This document shows, one piece after another, positions 6,943 through 14,479 of a DNA stretch of 15,781 nucleotides. The notes beneath the pieces were generated by a model, which saw only the letters and a list, made by a program, of their open reading frames with translations, was not told the origin of the DNA and searched no databases. The position numbers and the translations under genes are program-made. Numbering within the stretch: position 1 is the stretch's first letter; each line of letters starts with the position of its first letter. This stretch comes from an uncultured Collinsella sp. (GTDB taxonomy: Bacteria; Actinomycetota; Coriobacteriia; Coriobacteriales; Coriobacteriaceae), in assembly GCA_900539035.1 (NCBI GenBank), contig UQAU01000040.1:1-15781 (forward strand), written 5' to 3'.

Positions 6943-8496
6943 TTAGGCCTCGGTGGCGAGCACGCGGCCCGTCATCTCGGCGGAAGGCTCAATACCAGCC
7001 ATGGTGAGCATGGTCGGAGCGATATCGGAAAGACGGCCGTCCTCGATACCGGTGAGCTGTGCCTTCTCATCAACGATGATGAACGGCACGCGGTTGGTGG
7101 TGTGAGCCGTAAACGGATGCTTGGAACCGTCGGAAGCAACGTCAAACATGTGATCGGCGTTGCCGTGGTCGGCGGTAATCAGTGCAAAGCCGCCCTTGGC
7201 GAGAATCGCCGGGACAACCTTGGACAGGGCATCGTCAACAGCCTCGACAGCCTTAACGGCAGCGTCGAAGACACCGGTGTGACCAACCATGTCGCAGTTC
7301 GCGAAGTTCACGATGTAGAAATCAGCGCGATCCTCGTTGATGGCGGCGACGAGCTTCTCGGTAACCTCGGGAGCGCTCATCTCGGGCTGCAGATCGTAGG
7401 TAGCAACCTTGGGGGAAGCGACGAGCACGCGCTCCTCGCCCTCCTTGGGCTCCTCGATGCCACCGTTGAGGAAGAACGTCACGTGGGCGTACTTCTCGGT
7501 CTCGGCAGTGTGCAGCTGCTTCAGGCCATTGGCGGCGATAACGTCGGCCAGGACGTTCTCGGGGAACGTCTTGGGGAAGGCGACCTCGACGTCAAACGTC
7601 GGATCGTACTCGGTCATCGTCACAAAGTGCGAAAGCTTGATCTGCTCGCGCTCAAAGCCGTCGAACTCCTTGTCCGTGAACACGCGGGTCATCTGACGAG
7701 CGCGGTCGGGACGGAAGTTGAAGAAGATGGCCGCGTCGCCCTCGTGAATGCCCTCGTTGTGGGCAGCGAAGGGCTCGACGAACTCGTCGCCGCGCGGGTC
7801 CTTCTCGTAGTAGGCCTTGATACCGGCAACGGGGTCGACATCGGCATCGGACGCGTTGACCATGACGTCGTAGGCGCGCTGGATGCGCTCCCAACGGTTG
7901 TCGCGGTCCATTGCCCAATAACGACCCGAGACGGTGGCAACGCGAGCGTCGCAACCGGTCTCCTCGGAAATCTTGGCCAGGAAGGCGCAGAACTCGCTCA
8001 TGTAGCCAGCACCGGACTGCGGGTCGACGTCGCGGCCATCCATGAAGGCGTGGACACGAACGGTCTTGACGCCATGCTCGGCAGCCATCTTGACCAGAGC
8101 CTCAACGTGGTTCATATGAGAATGAACACCGCCAGGGCTCATAAGGCCCATGAGGTGGAGAGTCTTGCCGTCAGCCTTGACATCGTCCATAGCCTTGACA
8201 AAAACCTCGTTCTTGGCGATGGAGCCGTCCTTGATGGCATTGTTGATGCGCGAAAGCTCCTGGAACACGATGCGGCCGGCACCGATGTTGAGGTGACCCA
8301 CCTCGGAGTTGCCCATCTGGCCGTCGGGAAGGCCCACGTCCTCGCCCGAAGCGCCGAGCGTGGTGTGGGGGTACTTCTCGTACAGGCTATCAAGGAAGGG
8401 CGTCTTGGCAGCGGCGACGGCGTTCTCGCCATCGGCCGGAGCAAGGCCGCAACCATCCATGATGATCAGGAGTGCAGGAAGATGACGTTGTGCCAT
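6943..8496 (-). CDS. gpmI: 2,3-bisphosphoglycerate-independent phosphoglycerate mutase
   Basis: This cytosolic enzyme interconverts 3- and 2-phosphoglycerate using a phosphoserine intermediate and two metal ions (517 aa, typical length). The catalytic serine is S64 in MGNSEVGH (61-68). Other family landmarks are DGCGLA (14-19), GGVHSH (122-127), HAFMDGRD (149-156), GRYWAMDRDNRW (191-202), FFNFRPDRARQ (258-268), NCDMVGHTG (400-408) with D402 and H406, TADHGNADHM (441-450) and AHTT (464-467). The first metal-binding loop reads DGCG instead of the usual DGWG. The start lies 5 bases after the tpiA stop, so it is coupled to tpiA. Confidence 0.96.
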   Translation of the reverse strand: MAQRHLPALLIIMDGCGLAPADGENAVAAAKTPFLDSLYEKYPHTTLGASGEDVGLPDGQMGNSEVGHLNIGAGRIVFQELSRINNAIKDGSIAKNEVFVKAMDDVKADGKTLHLMGLMSPGGVHSHMNHVEALVKMAAEHGVKTVRVHAFMDGRDVDPQSGAGYMSEFCAFLAKISEETGCDARVATVSGRYWAMDRDNRWERIQRAYDVMVNASDADVDPVAGIKAYYEKDPRGDEFVEPFAAHNEGIHEGDAAIFFNFRPDRARQMTRVFTDKEFDGFEREQIKLSHFVTMTEYDPTFDVEVAFPKTFPENVLADVIAANGLKQLHTAETEKYAHVTFFLNGGIEEPKEGEERVLVASPKVATYDLQPEMSAPEVTEKLVAAINEDRADFYIVNFANCDMVGHTGVFDAAVKAVEAVDDALSKVVPAILAKGGFALITADHGNADHMFDVASDGSKHPFTAHTTNRVPFIIVDEKAQLTGIEDGRLSDIAPTMLTMAGIEPSAEMTGRVLATEA

Positions 8497-8501
8497 ATGT
8501 C

Positions 8502-9269
8502 CTACTCGCCTGCCTTGACGACCATAGAGGCGAAGTCGGCAGCCTTGAGCGAAGCGCCGCCCACGAGGGCGCCGTCAACGTCGGGCTTGGCGACGAGCTC
8601 GGCTATGTTGCCGGGCTTGGCGGAACCGCCATACAGCACGCGGATGCCGTTGGCGAGCTCCTCGCCGAACATCTCCTTGAGGGTCTCACGGATAGCGCCG
8701 CAGACCTCCTGAGCGTCCTCGGCGGTAGCGGTCTTGCCTGTGCCGATGGCCCAGATGGGCTCGTAGGCGACGACGACCTGCTTGGGGCAGGTGATCTCAA
8801 GGCCAGCAAGGCCAGCCTTGACCTGGTTCACGACGTGCTCGACATAGGTGCCAGCCTCGCGGACCTCGAGGGACTCGCCGCAGCAGAAGACGGGAACAAG
8901 ACCGGCGGAAACGAGAGCCTTAGCCTTCTTGTTCTGATCCTCGTCGGTCTCGTGGAAGTAGTCGCGACGCTCGGAGTGACCGATGATGCAGTAGGTGCAG
9001 CCAGCGGACTTGAGCATGTCGCAAGAAGACTCACCGGTGAAGGCACCCTTGGCCTCCCAGTACACGTTCTGTGCACCGAGGGCGATGGGGGCAGCCTGAA
9101 TGCGGTCATGAACCGTGGTGATGTCGATGGTCGGAGGGCAGACGAGCACCTCGACGCCAGCCGGAACCTCGGGCAGAGCCTGAGCCAGCTCGTCGGCGAG
9201 CTTGGCGGCCTCGGCGACGTCGTTGTTCATCTTCCAGTTACCAGCGATAAGAAGGGTGCGATTAGGCAT
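8502..9269 (-). CDS. tpiA: Triosephosphate isomerase
   Basis: This enzyme interconverts dihydroxyacetone phosphate and glyceraldehyde 3-phosphate (255 aa). Catalytic residues are visible: N11 and K13 in AGNWKMN (9-15), H98 in IIGHSERR (95-102) and E170 in AYEPIWAIGTG (168-178). The phosphate loops are VLYGGSAKP (211-219) and ALVGGAS (234-240). The start chosen is the ATG at 9269, giving MPNRTLLIAGNWKMN. It overlaps the last 8 bases of pgk and is preceded by GGAGG at 9 bases inside pgk. A longer open frame back to 9332 only adds residues read from pgk and is rejected. Confidence 0.96.
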   Translation of the reverse strand: MPNRTLLIAGNWKMNNDVAEAAKLADELAQALPEVPAGVEVLVCPPTIDITTVHDRIQAAPIALGAQNVYWEAKGAFTGESSCDMLKSAGCTYCIIGHSERRDYFHETDEDQNKKAKALVSAGLVPVFCCGESLEVREAGTYVEHVVNQVKAGLAGLEITCPKQVVVAYEPIWAIGTGKTATAEDAQEVCGAIRETLKEMFGEELANGIRVLYGGSAKPGNIAELVAKPDVDGALVGGASLKAADFASMVVKAGE

Positions 9270-10452
9270 CGAGAAGCGCCTCCACTCCGGGCAGGGCCTT
9301 ACCCTCGACGAGCTCCATGGAAGCGCCACCACCGGTGGAGATCCAGCTCATCTTGTCGGCCAGGTTGAACTTGTTGACAGCTGCGACAGAGTCACCACCG
9401 CCGATGATCGAGGTGCAGTCAGCCTCGGCGAGAGCCTCGGCGATAGCCTGGGTGCCGTGAGCAAAGTTGTCAAACTCGAAGACGCCCATGGGGCCGTTCC
9501 AGAACACGGTCTTGGCGCCCTTGACAGCCTCGGCATAGAGCTCCTCGGTCTTGGGACCGATGTCCATACCCTCACGATCGTCGGGGATAGCGTCGGAAGC
9601 AACAACCTCGGGGACAGCGTCCTCGCCAAAGTGATCGGCAACACGGTTGTCGATGGGGAGTAGGATCTTGACACCCTTCTCCTCGGCCTTCTTGAGCATC
9701 TCGCCGGCGCGCTCGACCCAGTCCTCTTCCTTGAGGGACTGACCAACGGACAGGCCCTGAGCCAGGAAGAAGGTGTAGGCCATGCCGCCACCGATGATCA
9801 GGGTGTCAGCGGAGTCGATGAGGTGATCGAGAACGCCGATCTTGGAGGAAACCTTGGAACCGCCGACGATGGCGACGAAGGGGCGCTCGGGCTCGGCGAA
9901 GATGCCGGTCAGCGTGTCGACCTCCTTCTCGAGCAAGAAGCCGGCGACGGCAGGCAGGTAAGCGGCGGGGCCCACGACGGAACCCTGGGCGCGGTGAGCG
10001 GTGCCGAAGGCATCGAGAACGAAGACGTCACCATAGGAAGCGAGCTTCTTGGCGATCTCGGGATCGTTCTTCTTCTCACGCTTGTCAAAACGGACGTTCT
10101 CGAGAACGAGGACCTTACCCGGCTCGACGGCGGCGACAGCCTCAGCAGCCTTCTCGCCGTAGGTGTCAGCGACAAAGGCAACGTCGAGACCAGAGAGCTC
10201 AGCGAGCTTCTTGGCGACGGGCTCGAGGGACAGCTCGGGCTGGAAGCCGGTGCCCTCGGGACGGCCGAGGTGGCTCATGAGGATGACGCGAGCGTTGTGC
10301 TCAACGAGGTAGTTGATGGTGGGCAGGGCAGCCTTGATACGGGTGGTGTCGCCAACGACGCCATCCTTGATAGGCACGTTAAAGTCAACGCGGACGAGAA
10401 CGCGCTTTCCGTCGACATCGATGTCGCGGACGGTCTTCTTGGTAAAGGCCAT
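9262..10452 (-). CDS. pgk: Phosphoglycerate kinase
   Basis: This enzyme transfers phosphate from 1,3-bisphosphoglycerate to ADP, an ATP-yielding step of glycolysis (396 aa). Motifs in order are RVDFNVP (21-27), TRIKAALPTI with R38 (37-46), HLGRP (61-65), DAFGTAHR (147-154), GGSKVSSKIGVL (197-208), NGPMGVFE (319-326), GGGDS (351-355) and STGGGA (372-377). The start is the ATG at 10452 (MAFTKKTVRDID), with AAAGG about 11 bases upstream, a rather wide spacing. An in-frame methionine 12 codons earlier falls in the leader hairpin and is less likely. It is the first gene of the pgk-tpiA-gpmI operon, 57 bases past the gap terminator. Confidence 0.96.
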   Translation of the reverse strand: MAFTKKTVRDIDVDGKRVLVRVDFNVPIKDGVVGDTTRIKAALPTINYLVEHNARVILMSHLGRPEGTGFQPELSLEPVAKKLAELSGLDVAFVADTYGEKAAEAVAAVEPGKVLVLENVRFDKREKKNDPEIAKKLASYGDVFVLDAFGTAHRAQGSVVGPAAYLPAVAGFLLEKEVDTLTGIFAEPERPFVAIVGGSKVSSKIGVLDHLIDSADTLIIGGGMAYTFFLAQGLSVGQSLKEEDWVERAGEMLKKAEEKGVKILLPIDNRVADHFGEDAVPEVVASDAIPDDREGMDIGPKTEELYAEAVKGAKTVFWNGPMGVFEFDNFAHGTQAIAEALAEADCTSIIGGGDSVAAVNKFNLADKMSWISTGGGASMELVEGKALPGVEALLDA

Positions 10453-10475
10453 GTTTGCTTCTACCTTTCGTACGT

Positions 10476-10498
10476 GTCTGCCTCCCATTACGGCAGAC
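10476..10498 (-). promoter_or_regulatory. Hairpin or operator in the pgk leader
   Basis: Seven-base arms GTCTGCC (10476-10482) and GGCAGAC (10492-10498) surround a 9-base centre, 24 bases upstream of the pgk ATG. No promoter is obvious between the gap terminator and pgk. This could be an RNA structure affecting pgk translation, or a regulator site. Confidence 0.35.
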
Positions 10499-10508
10499 GA
10501 TTTCTTAT

Positions 10509-10555
10509 AAAAAGGGCGCGACCCTAGGGTGTAAGCCCTATAAGGCCGCGCCCTT
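10509..10555 (-). terminator. Branched rho-independent terminator between gap and pgk
   Basis: The outer stem AAGGGCGCG (10512-10520 with 10547-10555, 9 bp) encloses an inner stem TAGGG/CCCTA (10525-10529/10536-10540). On the minus strand it is followed by UUUUU. It lies about 38 bases after the gap stop. As no clear separate pgk promoter was found, it may act as a partial terminator that sets a gap-to-pgk expression ratio. Confidence 0.85.
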
Positions 10556-10592
10556 CTTTAGACGCTCAACGAGCTATTCGCTAAAAGCTAAA

Positions 10593-11618
10593 TTAAGCAA
10601 CGAACTTCTCGAAGTACTTGATGGTGCGGACCATCTGAGAGGTGTAGGAGTTCTCGTTGTCGTACCAAGAGGTGACCTGAACGAGGGTCTGGCCGTTGCC
10701 GAGGTCAGAGCACATGGTCTGAGTGGCGTCGAAGATGGAGCCGTGGGTCTCGCCGACGATGTCGCGGGAGACGATCTGGTCCTCGTTGTAGGCGAAGGTC
10801 TCGGGGATGGTCTCGGCGTAGGCCTTCATGGCAGCGTTGACCTCGTCGACGGTGACCTTCTTGTCAACGACGGCGTAGAGGTTGGTCAGCGAGCCGGTCG
10901 GCGTCGGGACGCGCTGGGCGGCACCGATGAGCTTGCCGTTGAGCTCGGGGAGAACCAGGCCGATGGCCTTGGCAGCGCCCGTGGTGTTCGGGACGATGTT
11001 CTCGGAGCAGGCGCGGGAGCGACGGAAGTTGCCCTTGCGCTGCGGGCCGTCGAGCGGCATCTGGTCGCCGGTGAAGGCGTGGATGGTGGTCATGATGCCG
11101 GACACGATGGGAGCGAAGTCGTTCAGACCCTTGGCCATCGGGGCGAGGCAGTTGGTGGTGCAGGAAGCAGCGGAGATGATGTTGTCCTCAGCGGTCAGCG
11201 TCTCATGGTTGACGTTGTACACGATGGTGGGCAGATCGCTGCCGGCCGGAGCGGAGATGACGACCTTCTTGGCGCCAGCGTTGATGTGGGCCTGAGCCTT
11301 AGCCTTGCTGGTGTAGAAGCCGGTGCACTCGAGAACGACGTCGACGTCAAGGTCGCCCCAAGGCAGGTTGTTGGCGTCGGCCTCCTTGTAGATCTTGATC
11401 TCCTTGCCGTCAACGGTGATGGAATCCTCGCCAGCAACGACCTCGTGATCGCGAGCGTAGTTGCCCTGCGTGGAGTCGTACTTCAGCAGGTAAGCGAGCA
11501 TATCGGGAGAGGTGAGGTCGTTGATAGCGACGATCTCGGAGCCCTCATGACCGAACATCTGACGGAAAGCCAGACGACCGATGCGACCGAAGCCGTTAAT
11601 AGCAACCTTTACTGCCAT
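10593..11618 (-). CDS. gap: Glyceraldehyde-3-phosphate dehydrogenase, type I
   Basis: This NAD-dependent glycolytic enzyme makes 1,3-bisphosphoglycerate (341 aa). The Rossmann motif INGFGRIGR is at 7-15, and N33-D34 sits where NAD-preferring enzymes keep Asn-Asp. The catalytic cysteine is C153 in SCTTN (152-156), and the base H180 is in TTIHAFTGDQ (177-186). The C-terminus has SWYDNENSY (317-325). The start at 11618 (MAVKVAINGFG) has AAAGGAG 5 bases upstream. The open frame extending to 11720 has no support and is rejected. It has its own A/T-rich promoter region and a terminator, so it probably gives an abundant single-gene transcript plus some readthrough into pgk. Confidence 0.96.
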   Translation of the reverse strand: MAVKVAINGFGRIGRLAFRQMFGHEGSEIVAINDLTSPDMLAYLLKYDSTQGNYARDHEVVAGEDSITVDGKEIKIYKEADANNLPWGDLDVDVVLECTGFYTSKAKAQAHINAGAKKVVISAPAGSDLPTIVYNVNHETLTAEDNIISAASCTTNCLAPMAKGLNDFAPIVSGIMTTIHAFTGDQMPLDGPQRKGNFRRSRACSENIVPNTTGAAKAIGLVLPELNGKLIGAAQRVPTPTGSLTNLYAVVDKKVTVDEVNAAMKAYAETIPETFAYNEDQIVSRDIVGETHGSIFDATQTMCSDLGNGQTLVQVTSWYDNENSYTSQMVRTIKYFEKFVA

Positions 11619-11690
11619 TGTGTCTCCTTTCGTAAGGCCCCCGCGAGCTACAGCGCCCGCCGTTGAGGCCCACAAACTAACCACTCGCCT

Positions 11691-11719
11691 AATATACCTT
11701 TTTTTTGACTTGAATTTCA
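11691..11719 (-). promoter_or_regulatory. Candidate gap promoter
   Basis: The minus strand has TATATT (11691-11696) as a good -10. Seventeen bases upstream is TGAAAT (11714-11719), a weak -35. The spacer includes a run of eight A. Upstream DNA to about 11810 is much more A/T-rich than the rest of the window, as in strong promoters with upstream elements. The predicted leader is about 65 bases. Confidence 0.5.
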
Positions 11720-11736
11720 CGAGAATGCTCGAAATT
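11713..11736. promoter_or_regulatory. Imperfect dyad over the gap -35 region
   Basis: AATTTC-AC-GAG (11713-11723) and CTCGAAATT (11728-11736) are complementary apart from a 2-base bulge and flank a 4-base centre. The site overlaps the proposed -35 element, a position suited to a repressor. The assignment rests only on symmetry and place. Confidence 0.3.
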
Positions 11737-11752
11737 GAAAATCAAATTTACG

Positions 11753-11766
11753 TTAAAACGTTTTAA
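11753..11766. promoter_or_regulatory. TTAAAACGTTTTAA palindrome upstream of gap
   Basis: This is a perfect 14-bp palindrome centred on CG, 135 bases upstream of the gap start and about 35 bases behind the proposed -35. A/T-flanked palindromes with a central CG step (AAACGTTT-type) are typical of LacI-family operators such as those of PurR, CcpA and RbsR. A regulator linked to sugar supply would make sense here but is not shown. Confidence 0.4.
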
Positions 11767-11811
11767 AGACTAAAATAGCAGCTAAATCTGTATATAAGTC
11801 GATACTTCAAA

Positions 11812-12741
11812 CTACCTGTTTGCTTCAATGAGCTTTTCAAGCCTCAAAACGCGATGGTACAGGGCAGACTTCGACAAGGGAGGGTCAGCCATCTCCCCCA
11901 AATCACGCAACGACAGATCGGGATAGCGCTCGCGCAGGTCGCAAAAGACCGCCAAGGCATCCGGAAGCGCATCGCGAAGGCCACGCTGCTCGAGCTCATC
12001 GATAAGCGCAAGCTGATGTTGGGCAGCACCGGCGCTTCTGGTCTGGTTGGCGAGCTCGGCATTCACGCGACGGTTCACATCGTTCTTAACCAACTTGACC
12101 GCGCGCGCCTCCTCAATCTCGGCAACGCTGCGCTTGGCGCCAATCAGCTGTAACAGACGTTTAATCTCCTCGGCACTCTTGATGTACACGGCATACGAGC
12201 CGCGACGCGCATTGACGCGGGCGTGAACTCCAATCTGCTCCAGAAGGTCGCAAAGTCCCTTTGCATACTCCTCGCCCTGAACCGCGATCTCCAAATGAAA
12301 ATCGCCACGCGGGTCGGCAACAAAGCCTCCGGCAATCAGCGCACCGCGAATATAGGCGAGCCTGCAGCAAGGACGGGCCACGATGTGGCGCGGCACACCC
12401 GCGACGAGCCCTCCCCTACGGTCGAGAATGCCCAGCAGCACCAGAGCCTTATCCAAATCGGGCTGATCGGGCAAGGTGATGAGATAGTTTCGTACCTTGT
12501 GCAGGACCGACTTACGAACCGTGAATTCGGTCTTGAGCTTAAGGATACGATGCGTCAGCGCAATCATCGTGCGCGCCACAGCACCCGTCTCGGTCGCGAC
12601 CGTCAAGCGGTACCGTCCCGAGCCCGCCAGCGAAAGCGTGCCGCTCACACGCGTTAGCGCAGCAAGCGTCGACAAATCGCAGTATTCGCATTCTGGTTCG
12701 CAGCGCGCAAGCTCGTCACGCACCTCAGCGGTAAACGACAT
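11812..12741 (-). CDS. whiA: DNA-binding regulator WhiA
   Basis: WhiA proteins (here 309 aa) are conserved in Gram-positive bacteria and act in sporulation or cell-division control. The N-terminal part, beginning MSFTAEVRDELAR, is typical. The homing-endonuclease-like (LAGLIDADG) domain has YIRGALIAGGFVADPRGDFH (130-149). The C-terminal helix-turn-helix region runs from about 239 to 305 with LPDALAVFCDLRERYPDLSL (259-278) and PPLSKSALYHRVLRLEKL (287-304). The start is 6 bases after the rapZ stop and has only a weak AGG upstream, so translation is probably coupled to rapZ. I see no clear terminator after it. The next 193 bases hold the gap promoter region. Confidence 0.95.
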   Translation of the reverse strand: MSFTAEVRDELARCEPECEYCDLSTLAALTRVSGTLSLAGSGRYRLTVATETGAVARTMIALTHRILKLKTEFTVRKSVLHKVRNYLITLPDQPDLDKALVLLGILDRRGGLVAGVPRHIVARPCCRLAYIRGALIAGGFVADPRGDFHLEIAVQGEEYAKGLCDLLEQIGVHARVNARRGSYAVYIKSAEEIKRLLQLIGAKRSVAEIEEARAVKLVKNDVNRRVNAELANQTRSAGAAQHQLALIDELEQRGLRDALPDALAVFCDLRERYPDLSLRDLGEMADPPLSKSALYHRVLRLEKLIEANR

Positions 12742-12747
12742 GTAAAC

Positions 12748-13668
12748 CTATGCCTTCGTGTTGGCACGCGACAGGTCACGGTGGGAGATGCTCACATGAT
12801 ATTGAGCACCCTCCAGGTAGCGGGCCGTGGCCTCGGCAATGGCGACGCTACGGTGCTGTCCGCCTGTGCAGCCGATAGCAATGGAAAGCTGCGGCTTGCC
12901 CTCTGCGATATAACCCGGCATGACCGTATCGAGCAGCTGGGTCCAGGCCTTCCAGAACTCCTGGGTCTTGGGGTGGTCCAAGACAAAATCGGAGACCTTC
13001 TTATCGAGACCGGTCATGGTACGCATCTCGGGATCGTAGAAAGGATTGGGCAAGAAGCGAACATCGATCATGATATCCGCCTCGACGGGCATGCCATGCT
13101 TAAAGCCAAACGAGAACACGTGGACGTCCATAAGCTGCTGGTCGGACAGCTCGGAAAAAGCCATGCGAAGCTTGTTACGTAAGGCAGAAGTGCGCAAGCG
13201 GCTCGTGTCGATAATCATATCCGCTCGATCGCGAACGCCCTGCAGCTGCAGACGTTCACGCTGAATAGCGTCGGCCGTGGTCTCCCCCGGCTTTGCAATG
13301 GGATGGCGGCGACGGTTTTCGCTATACCGGCGAATCAGCACCTCGTCAGACGCCTCGAGAAACACAATGTCGCAGCTCATCTCGCGCTCTTCCAGTGCGG
13401 CAACAGCATCGAGCAGTTCATCGAATAAGCCCTGGCTACGAAGGTCACAGGTGACGGCAAGGTGCCTGCCCACGCCTGTATTGATGCCAACGAGCTCTGC
13501 AAGCTGGGCAATCAGGCGCGGGGGCAGGTTATCGATACAAAAATAGCCCATGTCCTCAAACACATGCATGGCTTGCGTTCGGCCCGATCCGGACATTCCG
13601 GTGATGATGACGATATCGGGGATGCGCTCCGAGCGCTCCGCCGCATCCATGGCATCTCCCTTTTGCAT
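12748..13668 (-). CDS. rapZ: RapZ/YvcJ family nucleotide-binding protein
   Basis: This P-loop protein (306 aa) belongs to the family that in E. coli is the RNA adaptor controlling glucosamine-6-phosphate synthase mRNA, and in Bacillus is YvcJ. The Walker A motif is GMSGSGRT (24-31), followed by YFCIDNLPP (42-50). The C-terminal domain shows VFSFGFKHG (184-192), VRFLPNPF (203-210) and GCTGGQHRSVAIAE (267-280). Two starts are possible: ATG at 13668 with AGGAGG 5 bases upstream, and ATG at 13650 with AAGGGAG 5 bases upstream. I chose the first. It heads a two-gene unit with whiA, and the usual yvcK between them is missing. Confidence 0.94.
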   Translation of the reverse strand: MQKGDAMDAAERSERIPDIVIITGMSGSGRTQAMHVFEDMGYFCIDNLPPRLIAQLAELVGINTGVGRHLAVTCDLRSQGLFDELLDAVAALEEREMSCDIVFLEASDEVLIRRYSENRRRHPIAKPGETTADAIQRERLQLQGVRDRADMIIDTSRLRTSALRNKLRMAFSELSDQQLMDVHVFSFGFKHGMPVEADIMIDVRFLPNPFYDPEMRTMTGLDKKVSDFVLDHPKTQEFWKAWTQLLDTVMPGYIAEGKPQLSIAIGCTGGQHRSVAIAEATARYLEGAQYHVSISHRDLSRANTKA

Positions 13669-13679
13669 GTGCGCCTCCT

Positions 13680-13715
13680 AAAATAAGCGCGGGACCCGGC
13701 CAGCGGATCCCGCGC
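13680..13715 (-). terminator. Rho-independent terminator between nanE and rapZ
   Basis: An 11-bp stem (13705-13715 with 13687-13697, one G-U in RNA) with a 7-base loop is followed on the minus strand by UUAUUUU. It ends nanE transcription. The rapZ ribosome-binding site AGGAGG begins directly after the U run, so either readthrough or a promoter very close by must supply rapZ. A TATACT at 13734-13739 upstream of the stem has no good -35. Confidence 0.85.
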
Positions 13716-13766
13716 GATCAATTGCCTTTATTGAGTATACCGCCCCAAGCGGATACAAGGCCCGTC

Positions 13767-14453
13767 TTACGCCTCAAGCGCAGCCTTGAACCAACTTGTA
13801 ATACTCGTGGGGTGCGTAATAGCGGTGCCGACGACAACGGCCCACGCGCCGGCGTCGATTGCAGCGCGAGCCTCCTCGGGCGTATGCACGCGACCCTCGC
13901 AAATGATGGGAAGGCCGGGAAATTCCTCGGTCGCCTGACGCAGGAGCGGCAGGTCGGGACCATCGGCCATGGTGCAGTCGATGGCGGCGACGCCGTGAGA
14001 AAGCGTGGTGGATACCAGGTCAAAGCCCATATCAACAGCACGGCGAATGTCCTCGATGGTGGCACAGTCGGCCATCAGGAGCACGCCCTCCTCGTGCAGC
14101 GGGCGGAAGGTATCCTCGACCGTCTTACCATCGGGGCGCGGACGATCGGTGGCGTCGATCGCCACGATATCGGCACCGGCAGCAACGCAGGCGCGAGCGT
14201 GACGCAGCGTCGGCGTGATGTAAACGCCCTCGTGCCCATCCTTCCACAGGCCGATAACAGGAACCTCGCAGCGGCCCTTAATGGCGGCAATGTCGGCAAG
14301 GCCCTGGCAGCGAATGGCGGCGGCGCCGCCAAGCTCGCAAGCGCGGGACATTTGAGCCATGGTCTCGGGCGTACGAAGCGGCTCACCCATATACGCCTGA
14401 ACGCTCACGACGAGCTTACCCTTCAGGGACTGGATCAAAGGATCAACGGTCAT
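13767..14453 (-). CDS. nanE: Putative N-acetylmannosamine-6-phosphate 2-epimerase
   Basis: This TIM-barrel enzyme (228 aa) converts ManNAc-6-phosphate to GlcNAc-6-phosphate in sialic acid and amino-sugar use. NanE landmarks are LVVSVQA (14-20), AAIRCQG with R48 (45-51), GLWKDGHEGVYITPT with K71 (68-82), ADIVAIDATDRPRPDG (94-109), MADC with D129 (127-130), CEGRVHTPEEA with E186 (185-195) and VVVGTAITHPTSIT (206-219). These match the catalytic Arg, Lys, Asp and Glu of characterised NanE proteins. The start is the ATG at 14453 with AAAGG about 11 bases upstream. A longer open frame to 14567 runs through the structured element and has no ribosome-binding site, so it is rejected. The partner kinase gene lies upstream. 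Confidence 0.92.
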   Translation of the reverse strand: MTVDPLIQSLKGKLVVSVQAYMGEPLRTPETMAQMSRACELGGAAAIRCQGLADIAAIKGRCEVPVIGLWKDGHEGVYITPTLRHARACVAAGADIVAIDATDRPRPDGKTVEDTFRPLHEEGVLLMADCATIEDIRRAVDMGFDLVSTTLSHGVAAIDCTMADGPDLPLLRQATEEFPGLPIICEGRVHTPEEARAAIDAGAWAVVVGTAITHPTSITSWFKAALEA

Positions 14454-14479
14454 GTTCGACTCAACCTTTCTCAAAAACA

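Noticed and set aside
11619..11720. N-terminal extension of gap
   Set aside because: It would cover the predicted promoter and the ribosome-binding site. GAPDH begins at MAVKVAINGFG.
13734..13739. TATACT as a rapZ promoter -10
   Set aside because: No acceptable -35 lies 16-18 bases upstream, and the site is before the nanE terminator.
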